Shown piece after piece: positions 25,114 to 33,726 of a stretch of DNA of 38,678 bases. The DNA is from Rhodospirillales bacterium (GTDB lineage: Bacteria; Pseudomonadota; Alphaproteobacteria; Rhodospirillales; SHVQ01), in NCBI GenBank assembly GCA_009694195.1, contig SHVQ01000026.1, positions 1 to 38,678 on the forward strand. The letters are read 5' to 3'. Positions within the stretch are counted from its first letter, which is position 1; every line of letters begins with the position of its first letter. Below the pieces are notes generated by a model. The model made no database searches, was not told where the DNA came from, and worked only from the letters and a program-made list of their open reading frames with translations. The translations under genes were made by a program, and so were the position numbers.

Positions 25114-25973
25114 CCGCGCATTCCCGGTGGTCCGCGCTCCGCGGCATGGCGTTCATGCTCGCTTCCACCGTCGCCTTCGCCACCATGAACGGCTTCGTCC
25201 GCACGGTGTCCGTCACGATCCACCCGTTCGAAATCGCCTTCTTCCGCTGCCTCTTCGCGTTCGTCGTCTTCCTCCCGATGCTGCGCGGTCTCGCGCTCCT
25301 GAAGACGCGGCGGCTCGGCATCTATCTCCTGTGCGGCGCATTGAGCGCCTTCGACTCCTTTCTCTTCTTTCTTGCCGTCAGCCTCTCACCGCTCGCCAAG
25401 GTGACGGCCCTCGATTTCTCCTCGCCGCTCTTCGCGGCTGTGCTGGCGCCGCTCGTGCTCGGCGAGACGCTCGGCTGGAAACGCGCGATCGCCCTCGTTA
25501 TCGGTTGCGCCGGCGCCCTCATCATCATCCGGCCGGGGATCGACGTTTTCGACCTCGGCTCGATCCTCGTTCTCTGTTCGGCGGCGGGGTGGGGCCTGAC
25601 GATGATCCTCATGAAGATCGTGGCGCGGACGGACCACAGCTTCACCATCACCATCTACATCGGCGCGCTCTCGACGCCGTTGTCGCTCCTCGGCGCGGTG
25701 CCGGTCTGGCAGACGCCGACCTGGGAGGAGTTCGCTCTGCTCGCCCTCATCGGAGGCCTCGCCGGGATCGGCATGATCGCGGTCGCGCAGGCGTTCCGCG
25801 AAGCCGACATGACGGCCGTTCTCCCGTTCGACTTCATGAAGCTCGTGTGGGCGTCGGCGATCGGCTACGTCTTCTTCGCCGAAACGCCGCATGTGCTGAC
25901 GTGGGTCGGCGGTATCGTCATCTTCGCCGCCGCCGCCGCCGTGACGATGGCGGAGCGGCGAGGGGGCTCCTGA
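25110..25973 (+). CDS. EamA/DMT family transporter, array copy 11
   Basis: A 287-residue membrane protein, the shortest and last of the array. Motifs are HPFEIAFFRCLF, PLAKVTALDFSSPLF, RTDHSFTITIY and ADMTAVLPFDFMKLVW. It has an ATGA overlap with copy 10. It ends 190 nt before rpiB, and no terminator is obvious, so read-through into the rpiB-glyA operon is not excluded. Confidence 0.93.
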   Translation: MTAHSRWSALRGMAFMLASTVAFATMNGFVRTVSVTIHPFEIAFFRCLFAFVVFLPMLRGLALLKTRRLGIYLLCGALSAFDSFLFFLAVSLSPLAKVTALDFSSPLFAAVLAPLVLGETLGWKRAIALVIGCAGALIIIRPGIDVFDLGSILVLCSAAGWGLTMILMKIVARTDHSFTITIYIGALSTPLSLLGAVPVWQTPTWEEFALLALIGGLAGIGMIAVAQAFREADMTAVLPFDFMKLVWASAIGYVFFAETPHVLTWVGGIVIFAAAAAVTMAERRGGS

Positions 25974-26048
25974 TCCTGCGTAACGCCCCTAAATTCGCCT
26001 TCGCGCCCCACCCGTCAGCGCCAGGGAGCCGCCCCGGTTCCGGCTCGG

Positions 26049-26065
26049 CCGACAACTTGTGTCGG
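26049..26065. promoter_or_regulatory. Short inverted repeat upstream of rpiB
   Basis: CCGACA-ACTTG-TGTCGG lies about 100 nt before rpiB, and GATATATGG follows at 26082-26090. This may be part of the promoter or an operator of the rpiB-glyA-nrdR-rib operon. The -35/-10 fit is poor, so the call is weak. Confidence 0.25.
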
Positions 26066-26163
26066 GCTGACAAGGGCAAGCGATATATGGTACACCCTGG
26101 GGGCGTCCCGAGAGCCTCCGGACCCTTCGAACAACTCGGCTGGGGAGGGCGAACGCCGCGCCC

Positions 26164-26607
26164 ATGTCACGCATGACCATTGCCGTTGCCAGCGATCACG
26201 CGGGCTTCGACCTGAAGACGACGCTCGCGGGGGATATGAAGGAGGCCGGCTACACCGTCCTCGATCTCGGGACGAACAGCCGGGACTCCGTCGACTATCC
26301 CGACTTCGCCAACGCGGTCGCCAAGGCGCTGAAGGACGGGAAGGCCGAACGCGGCGTCCTCGTCTGCGGCACCGGGATCGGCATCGCCATGGCCGCCAAT
26401 CGTCATCCGGGGGTCCGGGCCGCCGTCGTCCACGACGGGACCGGGGCCCGGCTGACGCGCCAGCACAACGACGCCAACGTGGTCTGTTTCGGCGGCCGCC
26501 TGATCGGCTCCGAGGTTGCCCGCGACTGCCTGAAGATCTTTCTGGAAACGCCGTTCGAGGGCGGCCGCCACGTGCGCCGCGTGGACAAGCTCTCGCAGCC
26601 CGTCTGA
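26164..26607 (+). CDS. rpiB: Ribose 5-phosphate isomerase B
   Basis: A 147-residue RpiB, which interconverts ribose 5-phosphate and ribulose 5-phosphate. D11-H12 in ASDHAG, the active-site C68 in CGTGIGIAMAANR and the ligand segment ARLTRQHNDANV (H101) are all present. Length is normal for the family. Residue 4 is also Met, and either could be the start. glyA follows after 27 nt, and rpiB-glyA is a conserved alphaproteobacterial pair. A sugar-specific RpiB-like isomerase is possible, but the context favours the housekeeping enzyme. Confidence 0.93.
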   Translation: MSRMTIAVASDHAGFDLKTTLAGDMKEAGYTVLDLGTNSRDSVDYPDFANAVAKALKDGKAERGVLVCGTGIGIAMAANRHPGVRAAVVHDGTGARLTRQHNDANVVCFGGRLIGSEVARDCLKIFLETPFEGGRHVRRVDKLSQPV

Positions 26608-26634
26608 ATCGGGAGCGAGCCCCTGGGAGGAACG

Positions 26635-27945
26635 ATGACCGCCGCCAAAGCCGCCTATCCGAGCCCCCAGCACGCGGACTTCTTCGGCCGCACGCTGGCC
26701 GAGACCGACCCCGAGATCCAGGCCGCGATCCGGGGCGAGCTCAAGCGCGAGCAGGACCAGATCGAGCTGATCGCGTCCGAGAACATCGTGTCGCGCGCCG
26801 TCCTCGAGGCGACGGGCTCGGTGATGACCAACAAATATGCCGAAGGCTACCCCGGCAAGCGTTACTACGGCGGATGCGAATTTGTCGACCGCGTCGAGGC
26901 GCTCGCGATCGAGCGGGCGAAGAAGCTCTTCGACTGCGCTTACGCCAACGTGCAGCCGCACTCGGGCGCCCAGGCCAACGGGACCGTCATGCTCGCGCTT
27001 TTGCAGCCGGGCGACCCCATCCTCGGCCTGAAGCTCGCCCACGGCGGGCACCTGACCCACGGCGCGTCCGTCAGCCTGTCCGGAAAATGGTTCAAGGCCT
27101 ACCAATACGGCGTCCGTCAATCGGACGCACTGATCGATTTCGACGAAGTCGAGCGGCTGGCGGCCGAGCATAAACCGAAGCTGATCATCTGCGGCGGCTC
27201 GGCCTACCCGCGCATCCTCGATTTCGCTCGCTTCCGAAAAATTGCCGACGGCGTCGGCGCTTTTCTGATGGTCGACATGGCGCACTTCGCGGGCCTCGTC
27301 GCGGCGGGCGTGCACCCGAGCCCGCTGCCCCACGCCCACGTCGTCACCTCGACCACCCACAAAACGCTGCGCGGGGCCCGCGGCGGGCTGATCCTCTCGA
27401 ACGATCCGGAGATCGGGAAGAAGATCAACTCCGCGGTGTTTCCGGGCCTCCAGGGCGGGCCGCTCATGCACCTCATCGCCGGGAAGGCGGTTGCCTTCGC
27501 GGAAGCCCTGCGGCCCGAGTTCAAGGGCTACGCCCGGCGCATCGTCGAGAACGCGAAGACGCTCGCCTCCGTTCTCCAGAACCGCGGGCTCGACATCGTC
27601 TCCGGCGGGACCGACACGCACTTGCTGCTGGTCGATCTCCGGCCGAAGCGCCTCACCGGCAACATCGCGGAAGCGAGCCTCGAGCGCGCCGGTATGACCT
27701 GCAACAAGAACGCGATCCCGTTCGATCCGGAGAAGCCGATGGTGACCTCGGGCATCCGATTGGGCTCGCCCGCCGGCACGACGCGCGGCTTCGGCCCGGG
27801 CGAGTTCCGCCATATCGGCGAGTGGATCGCCGACGTTCTCGACGGGCTCGCGCGGAACCGCGACGACAACGGGGCGGCCGAACGCGCCGCCCTCGCGAAG
27901 GTGTCGGAGCTTTGCCGGCGCTTTCCGATCTACGCCGACATGTGA
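26635..27945 (+). CDS. glyA: Serine hydroxymethyltransferase
   Basis: A 436-residue PLP enzyme converting serine and tetrahydrofolate to glycine and 5,10-methylene-THF. K243 in STTHKTLRG is the PLP-binding lysine. [13 protein letters not shown] near 65-77, HSGAQAN and [14 protein letters not shown] are the family's signatures. GGGAGGAACG precedes the ATG. It belongs to the operon with rpiB and nrdR; nrdR starts 57 nt downstream. Confidence 0.98.
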   Translation: MTAAKAAYPSPQHADFFGRTLAETDPEIQAAIRGELKREQDQIELIASENIVSRAVLEATGSVMTNKYAEGYPGKRYYGGCEFVDRVEALAIERAKKLFDCAYANVQPHSGAQANGTVMLALLQPGDPILGLKLAHGGHLTHGASVSLSGKWFKAYQYGVRQSDALIDFDEVERLAAEHKPKLIICGGSAYPRILDFARFRKIADGVGAFLMVDMAHFAGLVAAGVHPSPLPHAHVVTSTTHKTLRGARGGLILSNDPEIGKKINSAVFPGLQGGPLMHLIAGKAVAFAEALRPEFKGYARRIVENAKTLASVLQNRGLDIVSGGTDTHLLLVDLRPKRLTGNIAEASLERAGMTCNKNAIPFDPEKPMVTSGIRLGSPAGTTRGFGPGEFRHIGEWIADVLDGLARNRDDNGAAERAALAKVSELCRRFPIYADM

Positions 27946-28002
27946 GGGGGTCCGGACCCGGACCCGGGGACGATCAAACACAGGACGAGGGGATAAGACT
28001 CC

Positions 28003-28464
28003 ATGCGCTGTCCGTTTTGCGGCCACCAAGACACCCAGGTGAAAGACTCGCGCCCGACCGAGGACAACGCGGCCATCCGAAGGCGCCGCTACTGCCCGGA
28101 TTGTAGCGCGCGGTTCACGACCTTCGAGCGCGTGCAGCTTCGCGAGCTGATGGTCGTCAAGAGCAACGGCGAAAAGGTGCCGTTCGACCGCGAGAAGCTG
28201 TTGCGCTCCATGCAGATCGCGCTGCGCAAGCGCCCGGTGGACAACGAGAAGATCGAGCGCGTCGTCAACAGCATCCAGCGCCGCCTCGAGACTCTCGGCG
28301 AGAGCGAGATCCCGACCAAAGTGATCGGCGAGATGGTGATGGAGAATTTGGCCGATCTCGACAAGGTCGGCTACGTGCGGTTCGCCTCCGTCTACAAGAA
28401 CTTCCGCGAGGCCAAGGACTTCGAGGAGTTCGTCGGGAGGCTGGGTGACGAAAAGGACGAGTGA
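28003..28464 (+). CDS. nrdR: Transcriptional repressor NrdR
   Basis: A 153-residue repressor of ribonucleotide reductase genes. The N-terminal zinc ribbon has C3, C6, C31 and C34. The ATP-cone starts near residue 49 ([16 protein letters not shown]) and senses dATP/ATP. Length is normal. Its end overlaps the ribD start by 20 nt, as in the standard alphaproteobacterial glyA-nrdR-ribD order. Confidence 0.98.
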   Translation: MRCPFCGHQDTQVKDSRPTEDNAAIRRRRYCPDCSARFTTFERVQLRELMVVKSNGEKVPFDREKLLRSMQIALRKRPVDNEKIERVVNSIQRRLETLGESEIPTKVIGEMVMENLADLDKVGYVRFASVYKNFREAKDFEEFVGRLGDEKDE

Positions 28465-29575
28465 CGACGCCGATGCCGAGCACATGCAGGCCGCGCTCGG
28501 GCTCGCCGGGCGCGTTCTCGGCCAGGTGTGGCCCAACCCGGCGGTCGGTTGCGTGCTCGTGCGCCCTGACCTCGGCGGCCGCGTGGTCGGGCGCGGATGG
28601 ACGCAACCCGGCGGCCGTCCGCACGCCGAAACCGAGGCGCTGAAACGGGCGGGCGATTTCGCCCGCGGCGCCACCGCTTACATCAGCCTCGAGCCCTGCG
28701 ACCATCACGGCCGAACCCCGCCCTGTTCGGAAGCCCTCATCGCGGCCGGCATCCGCCGCTGCGTCGCCGCGGTCGAGGACCCGGACCCGCGCGTCTCCGG
28801 CAAGGGGCTTGAACGGCTGCGGGCGGCCGGCATCGACGTCCGCGCCGGCGTGCTCGAACGCGAGGCCGCGCGCCTCAACGCCGGGTTCTTCCTGCGGGTG
28901 AAAGAAGGACGCCCGCTCTTCACGCTGAAAGTCGCGACCACGCTCGACGGCCGCATCGCGACGCGGGCGGGCGAAAGCCGCTGGATCACGGGAGAAGGAG
29001 CGCGCCTCGCGGCGCATCGGCTGCGGGCCGAGCACGACGCCGTGATGATCGGCATCGGCACCGCTCTTGCCGACGACCCTGAGCTCACCTGCCGGCTTCC
29101 CGGCTGCGAATGGCGCTCGCCGGTCCGCATCGTGCTCGACAGCCGTCTCCGTCTTCCGGCCGCGAGCAAGCTCGCGACGACCGCGCGGCTGGTGCCGACG
29201 TGGGTCATCACGACGGAGCCCGCCGACGAGCGGGCGAGGGGTGCGCTCGCCGCCCTTGGGGTCGAGATCATCGACGTGGAGGCCGGCAAGGACGGCCGGC
29301 CCGATCTCGCCCGGGTGGCCGAGGCGCTCGGCCACCGCGGGCTTACTCGCGTCCTCGTCGAGGGCGGCGCCGCTCTTGCGGGCGCGCTGGTGGGCCGTGG
29401 GCTGATCGACGGTCTCGTCTGGTTCCGGGCGCCCAAGCTGATCGGCGACGGCGGCGTGCCGGCGGCGGCCGGGCTCGACATTGCCGACCTCGCGCAGGCA
29501 CCTGCCTTTATGCGCACGAGCGTGCGCGAGCTCGGCGCCGACGTTGTGGAAACCTACGGACGAAGCGGAAACTAA
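28445..29575 (+). CDS. ribD: Bifunctional riboflavin deaminase/reductase RibD
   Basis: A 376-residue enzyme for the second and third steps of riboflavin synthesis. The deaminase domain (about 12-150) has H60-A-E62 and the zinc cysteines C85 and C94 in [12 protein letters not shown]. The reductase domain (about 155-372) has [13 protein letters not shown] and [12 protein letters not shown]. The GTG at 28445 overlaps nrdR by 20 nt; an ATG at 28484 would be too close to the catalytic core. The next gene, ribE, is separated by 251 nt that hold two inverted family C repeats. No FMN riboswitch is visible. Confidence 0.96.
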   Translation: MTKRTSDDADAEHMQAALGLAGRVLGQVWPNPAVGCVLVRPDLGGRVVGRGWTQPGGRPHAETEALKRAGDFARGATAYISLEPCDHHGRTPPCSEALIAAGIRRCVAAVEDPDPRVSGKGLERLRAAGIDVRAGVLEREAARLNAGFFLRVKEGRPLFTLKVATTLDGRIATRAGESRWITGEGARLAAHRLRAEHDAVMIGIGTALADDPELTCRLPGCEWRSPVRIVLDSRLRLPAASKLATTARLVPTWVITTEPADERARGALAALGVEIIDVEAGKDGRPDLARVAEALGHRGLTRVLVEGGAALAGALVGRGLIDGLVWFRAPKLIGDGGVPAAAGLDIADLAQAPAFMRTSVRELGADVVETYGRSGN

Positions 29576-29578
29576 CAG

Positions 29579-29641
29579 CCCCTCTCCCGCGCGAGCGGGA
29601 GAGGGAGGGACCCGGCCCTTTAGGGTCGGGAGGGCGAGGGT
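29579..29641. repeat. Repeat family C copy between ribD and ribE
   Basis: CCCTCTCCCGC-GCGAGCGGGAGAGGG forms a strong hairpin, followed by ACCCGGCCC and GGGTCGGGAGGGCGAGGGT. It is an inverse-oriented relative of 29729-29800. Confidence 0.8.
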
Positions 29642-29728
29642 GCTATGCTGCTGATGCTGATGTCAGATCGCACGGCACTCCGCTTGCGGACCACCATAAC
29701 CGACGCGCCCTCATGAGGACTGACGCCA

Positions 29729-29800
29729 TCCCCTCACCCGGCTCCCCGCGGGTCAAGCCCGCGGGTTCGCCACCCTCTCCCGCTCGCGCGGGAGAGGGAC
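29729..29800. repeat. Repeat family C copy just upstream of ribE
   Basis: It starts CCCCTCACCCGGCTCC, has the hairpin CGCGGGTCAAGCCCGCGGG, and ends CCCTCTCCCGCTCGCGCGGG. With 29579-29641 it makes a large inverted pair inside the rib operon that could affect read-through. Confidence 0.8.
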
Positions 29801-29826
29801 TTTGACGACGAAGGCGGGTGGCGCCG

Positions 29827-30414
29827 ATGTTCACCGGAATCATCACCGACCTCGGGCGGGTGAAGTGCGTGGTGCCGGGCGGCGACCGGCGGCTCGAGAT
29901 CGCGACCGCCTACGACACGGGGAGCGTCGCGGTCGGCGCCTCGATCGCGTGTTCGGGCGCCTGCCTCACGGTCGTCGACAAAGGACCGGGCTGGTTCGCC
30001 GTCACCGTCTCGGCCGAAACATTGAGCCGCACCACCCTTGGGCGTTGGACGGAGGGCACGCCCGTTAACCTGGAGCGCCCCGTCAAGGCGGGCGACGAGC
30101 TCGGCGGCCACCTCGTCCTCGGCCATGTGGACGGTACGGCCCACGTCGCCGCCGTGGCGCCCGAGGGCGACTCGCTCCGCATCGAATTCGAGGCGCCGCC
30201 GGACCTCGCGCCTTACATCGCGGCGAAGGGGTCCGTCACCCTCGACGGCGTCTCGCTCACCGTGAACACGGTCGCGGGCCGGCGCTTCCGCGTCAACCTC
30301 ATCCCCCACACCCGCCGGGTCACCACATTGGGCGGGCTTCGCGCCGGCGACGGCGTCAACCTGGAAATCGACGCGGTGGCGCGTTATGTTGCCCGCCTTC
30401 TCGGGAAGGAATGA
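29827..30414 (+). CDS. ribE: Riboflavin synthase, alpha chain
   Basis: A 195-residue trimeric riboflavin synthase, which dismutates two lumazines into riboflavin. It starts MFTGIITDLG, the family N-terminus, and contains the two barrel repeats (1-97 and 98-190), with GHVDG at 99-103. The ATG at 29827 is preferred to an in-frame GTG 9 nt upstream because MFTGI is the conserved start. ribBA follows after 6 nt. Confidence 0.97.
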   Translation: MFTGIITDLGRVKCVVPGGDRRLEIATAYDTGSVAVGASIACSGACLTVVDKGPGWFAVTVSAETLSRTTLGRWTEGTPVNLERPVKAGDELGGHLVLGHVDGTAHVAAVAPEGDSLRIEFEAPPDLAPYIAAKGSVTLDGVSLTVNTVAGRRFRVNLIPHTRRVTTLGGLRAGDGVNLEIDAVARYVARLLGKE

Positions 30415-30420
30415 CCCGCC

Positions 30421-31542
30421 GTGCCGTTCAAAGATGCGCTCGCCTCAATCGAGGACATCATCGAGGATGCCCGTAACGGCCGGATGTACATCCTGGTCGA
30501 CGACGAGTCGCGGGAGAACGAAGGCGACCTCGTCATACCCGCCCAGATGGCGACGCCGGACGCCATCAATTTCATGGCCAAGTACGGCCGCGGGCTGATC
30601 TGTCTCACGCTCGCGCCCGAGCGCGTCAAACAGCTCAACCTGCCGCTGATGGCGCAGATGAACGCATCGCGCCACGCGACGGCGTTCACGGTTTCGATCG
30701 AGGCGCGCGAAGGGGTGACCACGGGGATTTCGGCCTCCGACCGCGCCCGCACGATTGCGGTTGCCATCGATCCGACCAAGGGCGCCGCCGACCTCGCCTC
30801 GCCCGGCCACGTCTTTCCGCTGCGCGCGCGGGAGGGGGGGGTGCTCGTGCGGACGGGACACACCGAAGCATCGGTGGACTTGGCGCGCCTCGCCGGACTC
30901 AATCCGTCCAGCGTGATCTGCGAGATCATGAACGAGGACGGCACCATGGCGCGGATGCCGGACTTGGTCGGCTTCGCCCAGCGCCACGGCCTCAAGATCG
31001 CGACCATCGCCGACCTCATCGCCTATCGGCTGAAGCACGACCGGATCATCGAGCGGGTGCTGGAGACGAGCCTCAACAGCGTCTATGCCGGCGAATTCAA
31101 GATGCTGATCTACAAGAACCAGGTCGCCTATGCCGAACACGTGGCCCTGGTGAAGGGCGACGTATCGACCGGCGGGCCGGTGCTCGTCCGCATGCACGCC
31201 CTCAACGTCCTCGACGACGTTCTCGGCGACGCCTCGACCGGCAAGGCGCGGGACCTCTACGACTCCATGCGCATCATCGCCAAGGAGGGCCGGGGAGCTC
31301 TGGTCCTTATCCGCGAGCCCCACCCGACCAGCCTCTCCGACCGGGTGCGGTCGAAGATGGGCGGCTCCAAGCAACCGGGCACCGATCTCCGCGACTACGG
31401 CGTCGGTGCGCAAATTCTCCTCGACCTCGGCGTCCGCGACATGGTCCTTCTCTCGAACACCAAGCGCACCATCATCGGCCTGGAAGGCTACGGGCTCACG
31501 GTCGTCGGGCAGCGCGCGATCCAGGCGGTGGAGGGGACATGA
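30421..31542 (+). CDS. ribBA: RibBA: DHBP synthase with decayed GTP cyclohydrolase II half
   Basis: A 373-residue protein. The RibB half (about 1-205) is intact: DDESRENEGDLVIPA, RTGHTEASVDLA and MNEDGTMARMPDL carry the catalytic acids and His of 3,4-dihydroxy-2-butanone 4-phosphate synthase. The RibA half (about 210-365) keeps the outline (DLRDYGVGAQIL, LLSNTKRTIIGL) but lacks the zinc cysteines of the ECLTGD...RCDCG motif and the GRGIGL stretch. GTP cyclohydrolase II activity is therefore not expected, a state known in other alphaproteobacteria. A separate ribA should exist elsewhere. It starts with GTG and overlaps ribH by 4 nt. Confidence 0.95.
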   Translation: MPFKDALASIEDIIEDARNGRMYILVDDESRENEGDLVIPAQMATPDAINFMAKYGRGLICLTLAPERVKQLNLPLMAQMNASRHATAFTVSIEAREGVTTGISASDRARTIAVAIDPTKGAADLASPGHVFPLRAREGGVLVRTGHTEASVDLARLAGLNPSSVICEIMNEDGTMARMPDLVGFAQRHGLKIATIADLIAYRLKHDRIIERVLETSLNSVYAGEFKMLIYKNQVAYAEHVALVKGDVSTGGPVLVRMHALNVLDDVLGDASTGKARDLYDSMRIIAKEGRGALVLIREPHPTSLSDRVRSKMGGSKQPGTDLRDYGVGAQILLDLGVRDMVLLSNTKRTIIGLEGYGLTVVGQRAIQAVEGT

Positions 31543-31988
31543 AGAAGAAAGCTCCCCGCGTTCTCATTCTCGAGTCGCGCTATTACGAAGAGGTCGCCGA
31601 TCAGCTCCTCGCGGGTGCCAGCGCGGTGCTGGAGTCGGGAGGCGCGTCGATCGAGCGGATCACCGTCCCCGGCGTCTTCGAGATTCCGGCCGCCCTTGCG
31701 CTCGCCGTCCGCACGCGGCGGTTCGACGGCTTCGTCGCGCTCGGCTGCGTGATCCGCGGCGAGACCGATCACTACGACCACATCTGCCGTGAATCGAGCC
31801 GGGCGCTGATGAGCCTCGCCGTCGACCGGGGCCTGGCGCTCGGCTTCGGCGTGCTGACATGCGCGACCCGGGAGCAGGCGGTGGAGCGCGCCGCCGTCGA
31901 CCGCAAGAACAAGGGCGCCGAAGCGGCGCGGGCATGCCTTCGCATGATCGAGCTCAAGCGCCGACTCGACCGGCCGCGACGGCGATGA
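31539..31988 (+). CDS. ribH: 6,7-dimethyl-8-ribityllumazine synthase
   Basis: A 149-residue lumazine synthase. The active-site H78 lies in GETDHYDHICRE; GVFEIPAAL (45-53) binds the phosphate end and RKNKGAEAARACL is the conserved C-terminal helix. It makes the lumazine used by RibE from the RibBA product. Start and stop overlap ribBA and nusB by 4 nt each (ATGA), so translation is coupled. Confidence 0.97.
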   Translation: MKKKAPRVLILESRYYEEVADQLLAGASAVLESGGASIERITVPGVFEIPAALALAVRTRRFDGFVALGCVIRGETDHYDHICRESSRALMSLAVDRGLALGFGVLTCATREQAVERAAVDRKNKGAEAARACLRMIELKRRLDRPRRR

Positions 31989-32551
31989 CGAAGCAGCCGG
32001 TGCCCGGCGAAGACGGCGGCCCGGCGGGAGCCTGGACCGGAGAGGGACGCAGCGCGGCCCGTCTCGCGGCCGTGCAGGCGCTCTACGAAATCGAGATGAC
32101 GGATGCACCGGTGGACCCGGTGCTCGAAGAATTTTTCGCCCGGCGGTGGAGCATGGCGCATAACGCCGCCGCCGCAGAGGACGCAACGGCGTCGGCGCCG
32201 GTCGAACGCGATCTCGCCCAGCCGGACAAAGCCTGGCTCCGGGATGTGGTGCGGGGGGCTTGGCGCCGAAAAGATGAGATCGACCGGATGATCGCCGACG
32301 CCCTTGCCGGCGGCCGGACGATGGAGCGCCTGGAAATGCTGTTGAAGGCGGTGCTGAGGGCGGGCGCCTACGAGCTTGTCGCCCGACTCGATGTTCCGCC
32401 GCGGGTCGTCATCAGCGAGTATGTGGACGTGGCCCACGCGTTCTTCGCCGGCAGCGAGCCCGCGTTCGTCAACGGCGTGCTCGACGGCGTCGCGCGGAAG
32501 GCCCGGCCGCACGCCTTCGGGGAATCCGCGCATGGCGCGAGCGAAGCTTAG
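31985..32551 (+). CDS. nusB: Transcription antitermination factor NusB
   Basis: A 188-residue NusB, part of the rRNA antitermination complex with S10. It begins after a 20-residue polar extension at RSAARLAAVQALYEIEM, the family signature, and ends with ISEYVDVAHAFF and FVNGVLDGVAR. Overlaps with ribH (4 nt) and thiL (20 nt) match the conserved ribH-nusB-thiL order. Confidence 0.96.
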   Translation: MTKQPVPGEDGGPAGAWTGEGRSAARLAAVQALYEIEMTDAPVDPVLEEFFARRWSMAHNAAAAEDATASAPVERDLAQPDKAWLRDVVRGAWRRKDEIDRMIADALAGGRTMERLEMLLKAVLRAGAYELVARLDVPPRVVISEYVDVAHAFFAGSEPAFVNGVLDGVARKARPHAFGESAHGASEA

Positions 32552-33665
32552 CGAATTCGAGCTGATCCACCGCTGCTTCGCCCCGCTCGCACGGTCGGAA
32601 CCGGGCGCGCTCGGCCTCATGGACGATGCCGCCGTGCTCGCGATCCGGAAAGGCCACGAACTCGTCGTCACGACCGACACGATCGTCGCCGGCGTTCACT
32701 ATCTGCCGGCGGATGCGCCGGAGACGGTGGGCGTGAAGGCGCTGGCCGTCAATCTTTCCGACCTCGCGGCCATGGGGGCGACGCCGCGCGGGTACACGCT
32801 GGCGGCCACGTTCGACCGCGAGATCGACGCCCACTGGATCGATGGGTTCGCCCGCGGCCTCGCGCGCATGCAGCGGAAATTTAAAATTCCGCTGATCGGC
32901 GGGGACACCGCGGCAACCCCGGGGCCGACGACGTTCACGGTGACAGCGCTCGGGACCGTCGCTCGCGGCCGCGCGCTCACGCGCGGTGGCGCACGGGCCG
33001 GCGATATCGTCTACGTGTCAGGCGCGCTCGGCGACGGCGCGCTCGGGCTGATGGTCGCGCAAGGCAAGCTCAAGGCCCTCTCTTCCAGCCATCGCCGGGT
33101 CCTGCTGCGGCGATACCGGGAGCCCGTGCCGCGCGTGGCGCTCGGGGCGAAGCTCTTCGGAATCGCGCGCTCGGCCGTCGACGTTTCCGACGGTCTGGTC
33201 GCCGACCTCGGCCACATTTGCGAGGCATCGGGTGTCGCGGCCGAGATCGCGGCCGCGCGCGTGCCGCTGTCGGCGGCCGGCCGGGCCGCCGTTCGCGCCG
33301 ACGTCAGGCTTCTCGCGGCAGCGCTCACGGGAGGCGACGACTACGAGCTCGTGTTCACGGTTCCGCCCGCGCGAAAAGAGGCGGTCGAGAGGCTTTCCCG
33401 CTCGCTTGGCCTCAGGCTGACGCCGATCGGCCGCATTATCCAAGGGGGTTTCTTTTGGGGGATTCCCCCAGACCCCCAGGGCAGGCGCAAGCAACGGCTG
33501 GGGCAGGGCGGCAACGTCCGCGTCCTTGATGCGGCGGGGCGACCGATGCGGCTCGCCCAGGGCGGCTACCGCCACAAGTGGGGTCTGCGGGGGAACCCGC
33601 CTTCGCGAAGCCCGCTTCGGCGGGCGAAGGAAGGTCCCCCGCAAGAGACCCCCTTAAGCGATTAA
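32532..33665 (+). CDS. thiL: Thiamine-monophosphate kinase with two repeat-derived insertions
   Basis: A 377-residue ThiL, about 50 residues longer than usual, which makes thiamine diphosphate from the monophosphate and ATP. The core is normal: MDDAAVL, TTDTIVAGVHY, GGDTAATPGPTTF, VSDGLVADLGHI and GGDDYELVFTV. Near the end the normal text IGRII...GNVRVLDAAGRPMRLAQGGYRH is interrupted at about residues 305-325 by a stretch encoded by a short-form G5 element (GGFFWGIPPDPQG and on). After the usual final GYRH (His at 348), a long-form G5 element adds about 28 residues. Both are in frame. The ATP-site core is upstream, so activity may persist. Confidence 0.94.
   Translation: MARAKLSEFELIHRCFAPLARSEPGALGLMDDAAVLAIRKGHELVVTTDTIVAGVHYLPADAPETVGVKALAVNLSDLAAMGATPRGYTLAATFDREIDAHWIDGFARGLARMQRKFKIPLIGGDTAATPGPTTFTVTALGTVARGRALTRGGARAGDIVYVSGALGDGALGLMVAQGKLKALSSSHRRVLLRRYREPVPRVALGAKLFGIARSAVDVSDGLVADLGHICEASGVAAEIAAARVPLSAAGRAAVRADVRLLAAALTGGDDYELVFTVPPARKEAVERLSRSLGLRLTPIGRIIQGGFFWGIPPDPQGRRKQRLGQGGNVRVLDAAGRPMRLAQGGYRHKWGLRGNPPSRSPLRRAKEGPPQETPLSD
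33441..33480 (+). repeat. G5 palindromic element, short form, copy 3, inside thiL
   Basis: CAAGGGGGTTTCTTTTGGGG then GATTCCCCCAGACCCCC. It matches copy 1 (2301-2334) almost base for base in the opposite orientation. It encodes GGFFWGIPPDP in the thiL frame. Confidence 0.9.
33580..33657 (-). repeat. G5 palindromic element, long form, copy 4, at the thiL 3' end
   Basis: This is the reverse complement of copy 2 (3403-3480) with only a few differences over about 75 nt, including the 39-nt inner palindrome. It supplies the last codons of thiL and lies 13 nt from the next promoter. Confidence 0.9.
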
Positions 33666-33669
33666 TCGA

Positions 33670-33700
33670 TTGCTTTCTCGCCGCCGGGCACCGTTATAAT
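33670..33700 (+). promoter_or_regulatory. Candidate promoter of the FliL-like gene
   Basis: TTGCTT (33670-33675), a 19-nt spacer and a perfect TATAAT (33695-33700), about 27 nt before the start codon. It begins 5 nt after the thiL stop, so the gene downstream has its own promoter. Confidence 0.5.
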
Positions 33701-33726
33701 CCGGCACTCGATGGGCGCTTAGAACA

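Noticed and set aside
15712..25973. The transporter array as an assembly artefact
   Set aside because: The copies differ clearly in protein sequence, start contexts, overlaps and ends. A collapsed or duplicated assembly would give near-identical copies. Read depth was not available.
29576..29826. FMN riboswitch between ribD and ribE
   Set aside because: I looked for the conserved RFN-type segments and found only the two inverted family C repeats.
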